From the NCBI RefSeq assembly GCF_964340395.1, contig NC_135549.1:18244342-18308341 (forward strand): a DNA stretch of 64,000 nucleotides. The letters run 5' to 3'. The translations under genes and the position numbers were made by a program. Below, piece by piece: positions 36,401-56,345 of this stretch; position 1 is the first letter of the stretch; each line of letters opens with the position of its first letter. The notes beneath the pieces were generated by a model that saw nothing but the letters and a program-made list of their open reading frames with translations, had not been told where the DNA came from and made no database searches. Origin of the DNA: Glandiceps talaboti. Its lineage: Eukaryota; Hemichordata; Enteropneusta; Spengelidae.

Positions 36401-37569
36401 ATCAAAACCAAATAAAAGTGAAAAGCATGTAATGGGTCTCTACACTCACTTCTGTGTTTCCTGGCTTCTTGTAACATAGTGGTTAGTGCTTAGGATTAGC
36501 AGTCAGTAGTAGGTCGTGGGTTTGAATCCCACTGGAAACAGGGGATTTTTCCTATGACTAACCCAAACCCAGGGAGGGTGTTCTACAGACTCGATGGGTA
36601 GACTGTATCACTCAGCTGTGTCTCACTCACAAGACGGGGGTGAATTGGGGGACTCCTGGAGTAATGATTTGAAAAGTCATGGAAGGCCTTGACAGTTCCA
36701 CAGTACTGTGATATAGAGCATGCTAAATAGCCCTGTCACTTACTAACTTATCCTAAACCTGAATGGAACTATGCAGAGTTACATGTACATGTATGTGTGT
36801 GTGATTGTGAATATAGGTCTGCATAAAGAGAAAATTGCTGGGAGTAATTTCCTGCCCAAATTTTTTTTTTAAATCCTGTTTCTCCCAACTTGTATTATTT
36901 TGTGTACACAAAAACAAACACCTCCTGGTAGAAAGACGGTTAATTTTTGTTTTCAGTGAAAAGTGAATAATCCAGTAAATATATATATCAAGGCAAAACA
37001 CTGAAATTAAAACTACGCCATCATTGTTACATATATCAAAGATTGATATTTAAACGAAATAATATTGGTTTCATCATATTTCCTCATAATTCATCAAGTG
37101 TCCAGGTGTCCTATGCAGCGTGTAACTGTAACAGCACTCCATCTATGATTGATAGAGGGGCTGAGCAGAGTCCACATCTATCAAAAAAGGTCAAATCTAA
37201 TCCGAATGTTACTTGCATATTGTACCTATTTTAATGTTTCCTGTTAATTTGTCACTACTTTACAATCAGTGCTGTGTCTACTGTACAACTTGTCAGATGG
37301 AACTACGATCTAATAAAAACATGGGGTGGTGGGGGAGGTACCTTGTCTTAGGCTAAAATAATGGATTGGCACTTTTGCACAATACCCTTACAGTTATCAA
37401 ACTAAAATAGCCAGTTTCATTACTTTATACTTGTGATCAGGTAAATATATGATTAATCCTTACATCAATTGATATATTTCATATTTTAACAACTTACTTG
37501 GCGTTGGAGAACGGCGGAAGTTAAAAGCCGGCCGGGGATCCGACACGCAGCTTGACTGATCGCAGCCAT
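21425..37569 (-). CDS. SUCLG2: Succinyl-CoA ligase (GDP-forming) beta subunit, complete, 11 exons
   Basis: This is the mitochondrial TCA-cycle enzyme subunit that couples succinyl-CoA to GTP; it partners the SUCLG1 alpha chain. Coding exons: 37569-37498, 34981-34834, 32771-32663, 28160-28070, 27299-27147, 26188-26099, 25294-25198, 24150-23989, 22857-22715, 22205-22085, 21537-21425. They total 1299 nt (432 aa plus stop), the length I recall for human SUCLG2, and every junction keeps frame with GT-AG sites. Residues 1 to about 35 form a basic, acid-poor transit peptide, then [12 protein letters not shown]. The ATP-grasp part has [14 protein letters not shown] (about 84-97) and KQMIGY. The CoA-ligase part has NGAGLAMAT (309-), GGEPANFLD and FGGIVNC (364-370). 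VVRLEGTNV near the C-terminus favours SUCLG2 over the ATP-type SUCLA2. The gene is divergent from DMTF1. Confidence 0.97.
21640..22020. repeat. GACCTTGA / AGGTCA tandem repeat, second locus
   Basis: It lies in the last SUCLG2 intron. It shares GTAGACACTTGAATG, GACCTTGAATATGGAGGTCA and AAAGTCAAAGGTCA with the array at 6.2-7.0 kb. Confidence 0.6.
22513..22715 (-). repeat. Array of copied exon ends and splice donors in SUCLG2
   Basis: The exon ending at 22715 (ACCTCAGACCCACAG, then GTGAGTTG) is followed by three decayed copies of its last ~20 bases plus donor, with donor-side ends at 22634, 22578 and 22513. Each copy is preceded by a G-run and CAG, resembling an acceptor. The copies keep GTGAGC and GTAAGT at the first and third; the middle one has GAGAGT. 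The G-runs make this stretch a poly-C minisatellite on the plus strand. Confidence 0.85.
23017..23452 (-). mobile_element. GGGGCACAAGCTG-ended repeat, inverted copy in SUCLG2 intron
   Basis: The right end, read on the minus strand, begins TTAAAGGGGCACAAACTG. The left end carries TTGGCACAAGCTGAGTTTA, making inverted termini. The body aligns over roughly 200 bases with 35837-36125 on the opposite strand (shared AATCACTTGCA, GAACTCAAA, CTGGTATT). It is non-coding. Confidence 0.6.
24772..25182 (+). mobile_element. MITE with long inverted ends, copy 1
   Basis: The left end GGGATGATTGC...ACAATGTC(A)CACAAGCTCAAT is mirrored at the right end (GAGCTTGTGAGACATTGTAC...GCAATCATTCC). The interior matches 53046-53487 in reverse orientation along its length. 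It has no reading frame of note. Its right end stops about 15 bases short of the SUCLG2 splice donor at 25197. Confidence 0.75.
26590..27016. repeat. TGTTG-type pentanucleotide minisatellite in SUCLG2 intron
   Basis: A long TGTTG array with TGCTG, TATTG and TTTTG variants; the densest part is from about 26660. Because it has few stops, long Cys/Val/Leu frames run through it (up to 169 codons). They are pure repeat and not genes. Confidence 0.95.
27716..28018 (-). mobile_element. Dispersed repeat shared by SUCLG2 and TMEM243 introns, copy 1
   Basis: About 300 bp that align in reverse orientation with 59048-59362. Shared phrases read on this strand include CATGAGCCA, GCTGTGTTCGAAA, TGGTATAATTATATTATTCC, CTTCATTCAGC and CCCCTTAGGTCACTCATATT. 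It has no coding capacity, and no clear inverted ends were seen. Confidence 0.65.
28276..28490. repeat. G-rich tandem repeat with quadruplex-forming runs
   Basis: The phrase GGGTAG(G/A)ATTATGG occurs three times (near 28276, 28371 and 28446). Two copies are followed by G tracts, (GGGGT)4 at 28288-28308 and GGGAGGGGGGAGGGGGG near 28460-28485. The whole lies just upstream, in the sense of transcription, of the SUCLG2 exon at 28160-28070. Confidence 0.7.
31044..31305. mobile_element. hAT-like MITE with target duplication
   Basis: The element (31050-31299) begins CAGGGGTGTGAACAAATC and ends GATTTGTTCACCCCTG, inverted repeats differing by a two-base indel. It is flanked by a perfect AACCTT duplication (31044-31049 and 31300-31305). 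CAGGGGTG-type ends are typical of hAT elements, which usually leave 8-bp rather than 6-bp duplications. It has no transposase and lies in a SUCLG2 intron. Confidence 0.75.
33147..33245. repeat. Short dispersed repeat (GGTATGTTGTG ... CGTATCTTACAG)
   Basis: About 100 bp whose ends are roughly inverted (TAAGGTATGTTGTG and CAACGTATCTTACAG) around GCCCTCA. Related pieces lie near 53795-53900 and 56640-56740. Confidence 0.4.
35837..36125 (+). mobile_element. GGGGCACAAGCTG-ended repeat, copy in SUCLG2 intron 1
   Basis: It begins TTAAAGGGGCACAAGCTGAG and matches the reverse complement of 23017-23452. A further start of the same family (AAAGGGGCATAGGCTGAG) lies at 48876 in a DMTF1 intron. Confidence 0.6.
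36474..36735 (+). mobile_element. tRNA-derived SINE
   Basis: The 5' part has a tRNA-like pol III promoter: an A box (TGGTTAGTGCTTAGG, 36480-36494) and a B box (GGTTTGAATCC, 36519-36529) at normal spacing. About 200 bases of non-tRNA body follow, ending near a TAAATAG tail. The acceptor stem does not pair well and the sequence runs on, so it is a SINE rather than a tRNA gene. It lies in SUCLG2 intron 1, antisense to the gene. Confidence 0.65.
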
Positions 37570-38551
37570 TTTTAGGTCAGAATACGAAAGATGTTACCAT
37601 ACTAATACAGTGTCAAATATACGTAATATTCAGATCATATCAAAATAACATTTTCTTCTATATTGCACATTATTTTTTATTTTGAAGTGCTTTTATTTCA
37701 CTAATCCTCAATCACGTGTGTCTTTACAATAATACAAATGACTTTATTTGTATAATATTAAGTTTCGAATAAGCCTATATTTTGTGCAACTGTATTAGTT
37801 AACAAAAACTATGTCAGGTCACACTCCCCGTCACCTCAGATGGGAGATACCATTTGCAAGTGATTGTCTCTGTCCAAAGTATTAAGCCTCCCGCTTAGAA
37901 ATGGTGGCGACCATAGTCGCATTACAGCTCATTTTCGAAGGGACATTAAAGTAGTACTATTGACTGAAAATATATATGTTTATCATTCCGGAATTATAAC
38001 AGATCAAAGCATCATGTTTGGTTGAATATGTCTACTGTCAAATTTAGTAAATGAGACATGCAGTTACATTTTAAAAACATTTCTTTGAATATATGTACCA
38101 TAATAATCACCCACGCGTAATACTACACAATTATGACGGAAAAGAATTACGGTACTACTTTTCTACCATTTTTCGTCTCAAAACATCCTGGTATTTTTTC
38201 ATCCTGGTACTTCTAAATTACCAAAAGTTCCCGGACGAAAACAGGAAGTAAGTTGTATTTTCCTATAGAAACACGTGTGTTGTTGTGTAGTGTACTAAGG
38301 TAGATCGTAATATCGATAGGTGTGAAAATTGAGAGTGTCGCATGTGACAGGTAACAAAATGGTGGTGTACATCAGGTTTATTTCCAATCGTCAGAATGTA
38401 ATGGCCGCCAGTTTTCCGGTTCCGTAGGCGTAGAGGGAATGCGATTGAATGTCAGTACATCATATCGGTTGATGATGCAGTGTGGATTATGCAGGCGTCT
38501 GATCTGAACTCCCGCGTCCCTAACATATAATGGTGTTATAATTTGTCAATT
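37570..38551. promoter_or_regulatory. Divergent SUCLG2 / DMTF1 promoter region and DMTF1 leader exon
   Basis: The SUCLG2 start codon (37569, minus) and a likely DMTF1 5' untranslated exon (plus) face away from each other. The leader exon probably ends at 38551, where GTAAGT begins, and would join the acceptor ending at 39779. Motifs seen: CACGTG E-boxes at 37713-37718 and 38272-38277, an ETS-type TTCCGGAA at 37986-37993, an ACAGGAAGT at 38241-38249 and TTCCGGTTCC near 38414. The region around 38.4-38.55 kb is richer in CpG than the flanks. Start sites are inferred. Confidence 0.45.
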
Positions 38552-38739
38552 GTAAGTGCTAGGTCCACGCTTTTTACGACGTTTCAGCATAAAATTGCCG
38601 CGGTACAGGCATGACAGGGGCGCGTGGTCACGTCCTTTCCGCGTATTTGGTGGTTTATTTGGTACTCGAAAAATAGAATGGAGAGACTTGGAAAGAGGAA
38701 AACCACTTCCTTATCAGAGATCTCTCATTTCGAAAAAAA

Positions 38740-38856
38740 AAATTAATGGCGGGGGTGATACGTCCATGATTAGACAATGGGGGGGGGGGGGGGTTGATAC
38801 TTCCATGATCAGACAATGGGGGGGGGGGGTGATACTTCCATGATTAGACAATAGAC
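38740..38856. repeat. Three-unit tandem repeat with G-runs
   Basis: The unit GTGATAC(T/G)TCCATGAT(T/C)AGACAAT, followed by a poly-G run, occurs three times about 50 bases apart, in the first DMTF1 intron. Confidence 0.85.
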
Positions 38857-39000
38857 ATTGATGATTAGACAAATTGTTCATCATGTATGATTGTATCTGT
38901 TAACACACACAGTCAGGATCATAGTGATAATTCTCAACACGAAAGTATCACCACATCAATAATCAATGAACTGATGAGGCTCAAGTAAACTATAAAATAA

Positions 39001-39027
39001 CTGTAAACACACACACACACACACACT
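39001..39027. repeat. (CA)n microsatellite
   Basis: About ten CA units in the first DMTF1 intron. Confidence 0.9.
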
Positions 39028-39309
39028 GACTGACTGAATAAGCATTACAAATAAATTTGTATTTGATGAGAAATTGTTACACATTCCTTGGTACTTTGAG
39101 GATTGCTGTAGTCTACATGGACTGGGTCTTCACTATCATGTTGTCTTTCCAATACATGATATTGTAAAAATTATCAAACCAGAAAACCAGGTCTCTGGAT
39201 CCACAAGTCCCACTTCTACAATTCATTTGTACTTTTGTGCCATGGATACTTCCATCACTAGCTTGTAGTTGTACTCAATCATACATGTAGTCTCTGGGTC
39301 AATGGAATA

Positions 39310-39428
39310 ATACTCCAGTTTTTATATGCTACTAGTACATGTTATGAAAACAAAGAACGTACAAAAAAATTCTTTAGATTTTAAAGAATCAAAGACAAGC
39401 AATAGATCCCCAAATTATGCAATGCCAG
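39310..39428 (+). pseudogene. Decayed copy of the DMTF1 start exon and its acceptor
   Basis: From TTCTTTAGATTTTAAAGAAT at 39370 this matches the true exon start (TTCTTCAGATTTTAAAGAAT at 39773) and then AAGACAA, GA(T/C)CCC and TGCAATGCC, with small indels. Similarity extends upstream to AGTTTTTATATGCTAC. The start codon is changed (ATC for ATG). It lies about 400 bases upstream of the true exon, with a MITE between them. Confidence 0.7.
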
Positions 39429-39438
39429 TCACACATAA

Positions 39439-39639
39439 GACAGTAAAATATAGTAACTTTGGCACGATACTAAAGTTAGAAATGAATGCAACGTTTTGAT
39501 CTGGATGATGATCATGCAATGATTTAATTATTCAATTATTTAGAAACAGTGATATGATAATGAAATCCTTAGTAGATGGATTGAAATCATAATGTCACAT
39601 TCATTTCTAAGTGTTCTAAAGTAACTATATTTTACTGTC
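39439..39639. mobile_element. ~200-bp MITE upstream of DMTF1 coding exon 1
   Basis: The left end GACAGTAAAATATAGTAACTTT and an inner TAGAAATGAATG are mirrored by CATTCATTTCTA and AAAGTAACTATATTTTACTGTC. No coding frame is present. The target duplication is unclear. Confidence 0.75.
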
Positions 39640-39789
39640 CTTTATTGATTCTTGGAATCATGAACAATATATTTAACACAGTACAATTACTTGGGTCCAC
39701 AAACATGGAAATTGTCTGGAATCATTCCCATTTACATTTACCAACACTACAGTTTTTTTATGCTACAGTCTTTCTTCAGATTTTAAAGA

Positions 39790-50032
<10,243 letters not shown>

Positions 50033-50204
50033 CAATTGTAGTACACAATGCCAAGTAAAATTTAGTGCAATGAGAAAGTCATCTATACCTGAAAAAGAAT
50101 TGGTTATACTTCGGAGACCTGTTATATGGAAATCAATTATTTAATGGCTATGTAATGAATATGTCATTATTGCTAGTTGTGTGTTAGCCATGTCGTTAAA
50201 ACAG

Positions 50205-50455
50205 GGAAACCCTTTGATTTAAGGATACTGAACAAACTTTTTGCTTGGTTAAAGGAATTAAGTGACATCAGCACACCATGTTGCTAAAGCTAGGACATCC
50301 GTACCGAATAGATTTTTGCATGATGACAAATTACAAAGGAAGTGACATCTATATTGCTAAACCTAGGACACTCTTGATTTTGAGGATAGTGAATAGACCT
50401 TTGGCATGATGACTTAGGAAGTGACATCATCCATATTGCTAAACCTAGGACAAGA
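50205..50455 (+). repeat. Tandem repeat in the DMTF1 3' untranslated region
   Basis: Three units of about 75-80 bases carry AAGTGACATC, then ATTGCTAAA(C/G)CTAGGACA, then TG(C/G)CATGATGAC in slightly different forms (near 50259, 50340 and 50411). Confidence 0.8.
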
Positions 50456-51297
50456 TCAGCACTTGAATATATTTTTATGTGTCCAATGATATGAAAAGTT
50501 CAAGAGAATCTGATATTCTGATGCAAAGTTTACTTGCCATAGGTGTCAGGCAGCATGAATATTGGAGGCCTGATTGAATGCCTCTATACTAGTTATTAGC
50601 AGATTCTTTGTAGAATAGATACAGAGGTCATTAACCATAATAACTAATGAATATGGCTGGCTAGGGTCGGGGAGGGGGGTGTTAGTTTTGCAGATGTGTT
50701 TTATTTCAATTTTGTCAATTTGTTGACCAACAACCTCAAGTGATCAAAGAATGTATATGCTGCACCCGTCCATATTGATGAGAGGGTACTGGAACAAATA
50801 CTGTCTTGTGTTGCAAATGTAACATGGCCATGAAAATAATGTGAAGCTTTAAAATGTTCATGTACAATGTATACATGTATGTGTGCATGCAGTCAAACAG
50901 AGGAAATGTGGACATCAAATCCTGTTGACATTCAACTATACGGTAGATATATTCAAAGCCAAAATGTCCAACCATAATTTAAAAGTAACAAGGTATGATA
51001 TAGAAAGAAATCAGGTGATTTACCAGTCGGAATTTCTAGATTATTCATAAACATAATACTGCCAAGTTTCTATATGCACAAGTATTGTGAAGTTTGTGTA
51101 CAAAAAATTAGTCAGTCAAAATCTCCCATCCAATCGTTCACCATTTACATAGTTCAATATATTTTGTAAGTATTGTTAGTTTAAACAATCTAAATAGCAG
51201 ATTGTGTGTACCATAACCAAGAGATAGCATATTTGGTGTGTTTGCTTTATCACAGAAAATGTGTTACCTGTGTTTCATTCTTTCAGCTGTGTTGAAT

Positions 51298-51303
51298 AAT
51301 AAA
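51298..51303 (+). terminator. DMTF1: Probable DMTF1 polyadenylation signal
   Basis: AATAAA followed by a T/G-rich stretch from about 51331. It implies a 3' untranslated region of roughly 1.3 kb after the stop at 50032. Confidence 0.4.
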
Positions 51304-51829
51304 TCATTCACAGAATCCAAATCATCTCAAAGTTGTTTTATTTATACTTTTGTCTCACAAAAGGGGGAAAAAAGTGTATTATTATATATATTCCACATTC
51401 CTACATTGTAAGATTCACAAATAACACTGAAAACTGTGGAAAAAACCCCACAGAAAGCCAGATAAACATACCTGGAGAAGAAAAAATCCAAGTTAAAATA
51501 TACACTCATAAAGCTGTTGTAAATCATGTTAAAAGTCCATACTTTCGGTTAGGTGAAGACTGTGTAGGGAACTTTGTAGTTTCCCCTCACCATTTTAGTT
51601 TCACCTGACTAGCTTCATATACTATAACAGTATTCCATTTATTGGTACACCTATCACAAGTCCATAAAACGACCAACTGTCATTTACTTGAATGGCTAAA
51701 GTCCTTGCGCAAGATTTGAACCGGTCAACCCAGCTGTATGACTGAGGACCTGGTAGGACAGAGGTTGCAATGTAAATGCTTTAATCCTATGGGCTAACTG
51801 AGGCTACAATGGATTGTATACTACCAATG

Positions 51830-52190
51830 GAGTTCAGTATAGATGGCTGTTGTGGTGCTATAGATCCATGCCAGGGGTAACATACAATGAGTAACACTGA
51901 AGTAAAGCACTTTCTCTTTGTACTACACTCATTTATAGCATTTATACTACAATGGGTAACACTGAAGTAAAGCACTTTCTATATGTACTACATTTGTAGC
52001 ATTCATATAAAGTGTCAAACTATACTGTTTCAATTGGTTTATTTACAAGCCTAGCATGTGGCCTTTCTAATGTGGTCAATAAGCAAATGAAACAGTATAC
52101 TTTTACACTTGATATGGATGCTATAAACGATTGTGGTACATACAGGAAACACTTTACTTTGGTGTTATGGGTTGTAATATTTGTGAGCAC
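51830..52190. repeat. Foldback repeat with a third tandem arm
   Basis: A unit containing GGGTAACACTGAAGTAAAGC and ACTTTCT...GTACTACA appears twice in tandem (about 51876 and 51954). It appears once inverted (about 52085-52185: GGTACATACAGGAAACACTT, TACTTTGGTGTTA). The second and third copies can pair over about 90 bases. Confidence 0.65.
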
Positions 52191-53045
52191 ATGAAGCTCT
52201 CACGAGAACTGGCACATTATTAATATACTTTGTTATTATTATTATAGAACAGTTGTAGGACATCAACTTGTCATTTTGTCTGAGTGAAAACAGACATTAT
52301 ACCAGTACCTTTCAGTGAACAAGTCTTCTATCTTTGAAGACATAGCCCCCAATACCAATTTGCTATAAATACTGTTTTGGGCTATGTAATCACACACAAG
52401 TGCATAGAATAGAAATAGAACAGGTAGCTTTCCAAATAAAACTAAAACAATAAATAGTCCCTAATCCTGGACATTGTCCATTTAACTAATGTTGCCTCAT
52501 CACCGCCATGCTGTTTTAAACCTTAATGGGAACAGATACCTCGTGAATTCACTATGTTTTTTATAAAAACTCTGACATTAAATGAGATAAAATGCATTAG
52601 CTTTCATTCACTTTCACTAGTCAGTACGGAGCTGGCATGTGGCATCAATTTGAACTTTGGCATATGGGTCTTGGTAGGGTACTTGGTACTGTTGACTGCT
52701 TGTACTATCATACAATTACAATAACCATAGCAACAGTCTACAACACATTAAACAACAGTGGCCCAGGAAGGCCTAAATGTCACTTTCACCTGAGTTTTCA
52801 TGGATGCCAGCTTCATACCGATAAGTGACAGTGAATGAAACCAAGATATTTGATCTCATTTAACATACCGTAAATTAATATGATATCCTTTCCCTTTAAA
52901 ATCCAAGTTTGTCTTGAAATAGTGGTCACCAACAACAAAGTTTACACCATCAAGACACAAAACAGTAACATGCACTGATGACGCATAACTTAACATCTCA
53001 CTCATAATGATAGAAGGGAAAACTGTCTTCCAAGATTTCAGATTT

Positions 53046-53487
53046 GTAAGGGACGATCACACAATGTCACACAAGCTCTATAAACGAACTTTGTTCATTT
53101 AGAACAAAACCCCCTCTCCCCGCCCCCTAAACGAACATTCACACGTGCGACATCGACACTTTTATATATGATGTAAACCATGCTGAAACTTGTGACGGTC
53201 ACATCACTACAATTGATGCAATGTAAAAACATAATGGTAAACACATTAAAATACTTTTGGAAACCCAGCACTGTATATTGCATATCACATTAAAAGTCAA
53301 TTGTAATCAACTTATCAACATCTCAGTAGGAAATACAGAACCTCTTATCACTGAAGGTGTGAAAGTTTCGAAATTAGGTTAGAAGTGCGAAAATGAGGTT
53401 CAGCAATCATATTGATGCCAGACCCCCCCCCCCCCAATGAATGAAGTTCGCTTATTGAGCTTGTGTGACAGTGTGCGATCATCCCGA
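53046..53487 (-). mobile_element. MITE with long inverted ends, copy 2
   Basis: The ends GGGACGATCACACAATGTCA...CACAAGCTC and GAGCTTGTGTGACAG...GCGATCATCCC are inverted repeats of about 35 bases. The interior aligns in reverse with 24772-25182 (shared ACTTATCAACATCTCAGTAG, CCCAGCACTGTATAT). A poly-C run lies near the right end. Confidence 0.75.
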
Positions 53488-54858
53488 AGATATACTTGGT
53501 ATATGCTAATTTCATGAACAATGACCACTGTAATATGTTAAATAAGAATATTCCGAAAAAGCACTTAATATATAAGATAGTAACTATGTTTGTTTTTCTA
53601 CTATTTCTTGTCATCTATGGTCATAAGAAGTTTTTAGTACTGAGCATAAACATTCAAATGAATAAGAATTTAAAATTCTCACCATGTATATATCAATGAA
53701 ATCTCTTCAACAAAATGTACATCACAATATAATTCTTTGGCAGAATATTAAGCTGTGGCTATATAACACAGCTATCTACATACTATTTAGATTGTAAGGT
53801 ATGTTGTGTAATTCTTGCCCTCAACATCTGATCAGTGTGGTTGGTCAATGCATGAGGGGCCACAAGGGTGTTCTGACATTGCGTACCTTGCAGAGTACAT
53901 GCGTAATGTTATCCTGCTCTTAGCAGACTGATCAAAAAGGGATTGGCCAGTGTGTGAGGGCAGTCCAACACTGACAGCATACTTTACAGATCATATGCTA
54001 TGCAAAGCTAATGTATCATAACTGTGTCAAAAGGACTTGCACCTTTGGCTGTATTACTATTTCAGATATACCCTCACACGTGCAATTACCTGGCTAATAA
54101 ACCTTTGTGCATTTTCCCCCAGCAGCATATATGTGTTATTGGTACTTGTTGCCTATGGATACACGGCTATGTACAGTGTGAAATTATCTAACCAATAAAA
54201 CCCTGCTGCATTTTCTAAGCACCTTGATATTCAAAGAATAACCTAACTTTCGTGTGTTCTCTTGAAACCAATCCATAAAACTGTGCTTTGCAAGCAAATA
54301 GTGAATTGTGAACCAAAATCTATCACACCGTAATAGGTGACATGAGGAACTTTTCCCCTGAACTAAATAAAATATGTAATGCTTCTCAACTTTATAAATA
54401 TAAACTACTTCCTTGCGTGTGTTGACAAGAACAAATGGTATGAATGTTTGTATTTTGGTCAATTCCATTAAAAAATAAAAACCTGAATTAAAACAAGCTT
54501 GCAATGTCTGCATTGTGAAACGTTTTGTTAGGTCAAACTACATGGAAAACAAGTTTTTTTATATGATATATCTTATGAACAGAGTTGAAACAAAACTCCC
54601 AATATAAGCTGACTTGATAAATAAAGTACATTATGTACCGTACTACAATCTATTGAAATGTAAAGTTTCTTCTATAAACTTATTCAAGTTTTTCACATAT
54701 TACAGCATGAGCATTATCTAAAACAAATGACTGAAATATACAGCACAATTTCATACCAATCTTGCTACTTAGTGGTAGTGTTTATCTTATATTGTGCAAT
54801 TTTACAAAAAAAATTACTAAGGCCATTGTGCACTGTTTGACCTTTTCTACAAGTATAA

Positions 54859-54909
54859 GATGCCACCATAGACCCTTCACCAACGTTGGTGGAGGGTCTA
54901 TGATGCCAC
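54859..54909. mobile_element. 35-bp palindrome flanked by 8-bp direct repeats
   Basis: CATAGACCCTTCACCAAC is followed immediately by its near-perfect reverse complement (one mismatch). The whole (54867-54901) is bracketed by GATGCCAC on both sides (54859-54866 and 54902-54909), as expected for a tiny transposon or the stumps of one that was internally deleted. Confidence 0.7.
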
Positions 54910-56345
54910 TGAGAAAATAATTCATCTAAATATTCTACAATATGTTTGTTTGATGTGATTTTATCTTGCATCAAAATGAATGCAATTGTACATAATTTGT
55001 AAATAGCATGCACACACAGTGAGTTTCACAAAGCCTATTTCATTTGACATAGCCAAAAAGAAAGTGTTGTATGTGTATTTTTTTTTTATCTTTGTTACTG
55101 TGATACAGGTAGAGAAGAACAAAAACTATAGACAAGCCGACTTATAACAAACAAAGTAGTAGTAAGTAACAATAGCAAATTGTATCACACACACAAAATC
55201 ATCGTTGAAGTCTGGTGTAAATTGATATTTACTGTACTATAATAAACTGTACATTAATACTATACAAACATTCCTTCTAATATATGTCAAATACGGCTTC
55301 TCTAGACAACATCAATTGACATTCTGAATATTATTTCCATAATATCAACGATTTGACTACTTCGTATCTACCCATATCATAGTCACAAAGAAAAAGTCAT
55401 GTGATACACTCTTTGATGATGCGAGATAAAACAGGCTATAACAGTGCTACTTATGGATGGCAATACTTGGAACATTTTCAAAATCAATATTTTTGCATAG
55501 TAATGACCACAAGTGTATATTACATAACATATTTTCCCAACAATTTTTCAAATACATATAAATGTCTCCCAACAATTATTTGAAAATAGTCTGTTCATAT
55601 ATTGTACAACTATTCAATTCAACCAAGTGTCCCAGTTAGCCTGTCACAAGCTGTACAAAAACTGTCCACTAGGAATGAGATTCTCTATTTATAACAGTGT
55701 AATATTTCACTGCCTGCTGTCCAATTGAAAGCAAATAGTTGATACGGCCAAGGCTAGCTAGTCTATTTCATATATTACATTTATACATACACACCAATGT
55801 AGTAAACTAACAACTTCACTGAAAACTGTGAACTCAGTGCATGAGGAGTGGAGTGCATGGTGTTGTGTGTTATGTAAACAAGCTATGTGTCAATGCGTAG
55901 TGGTATGAGATTTATCTGATTACCTTTATAGCGATTACATGTACTGAGGAAGACTTGATTATTTTAAACAGAAGATCTCATCATAAGTGGGTAGTTTTCC
56001 CAACAGCTTGTGATAAGCAAACTGGGATGGCTGAAAACATTTTATCATATCAAATGGTTTGCTAGCATGGCAGTAATTATCATTAGCATAAAAAATTTCA
56101 GTGATAAAATACACATACTGACTTTGAAAAAATGAGAAGTTCATTTGCTGATAACACAATTGCTTACTGCATGTGACATCTTTGAAATCATATGAGCATT
56201 TCTCATTGAAGTACAATGATGACAGCATTTCTATTTGTAGAAAGAGACGGGTGTTGTGACTTTCACTTTCACAATTTTATGACACACTCTTTTCCTCATG
56301 GTTTTCCTGGTATATTGATTGAGTAAGTATACAGAGGTCCTTTGT

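Larger units (their letters stand above)
51326..56345. other. Intergenic stretch between the convergent DMTF1 and TMEM243 genes
   Basis: No coding exon was recognised, apart from the untranslated 3' end of TMEM243 that must lie somewhere to the right. It contains a foldback repeat, a MITE copy, a short palindrome with direct flanks and several small dispersed repeats. The longest frames (for example minus 54184-54513, 109 codons) have no recognisable motif. Confidence 0.5.

Noticed and set aside
36474-36545. A tRNA gene
   Set aside because: A and B boxes are present, but the acceptor stem does not pair and there is no pol III terminator at the tRNA end; it fits a SINE head.
38556-38843. Plus-strand frame of 95 codons just after the DMTF1 leader-exon donor
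   Set aside because: It starts at a non-ATG codon and runs into the G-run tandem repeat; the GTAAGT at 38552 better explains the leader-exon end.
54184-54513. Minus-strand frame of 109 codons between DMTF1 and TMEM243
   Set aside because: No family motif, no splice support, and AT-rich composition like its flanks.
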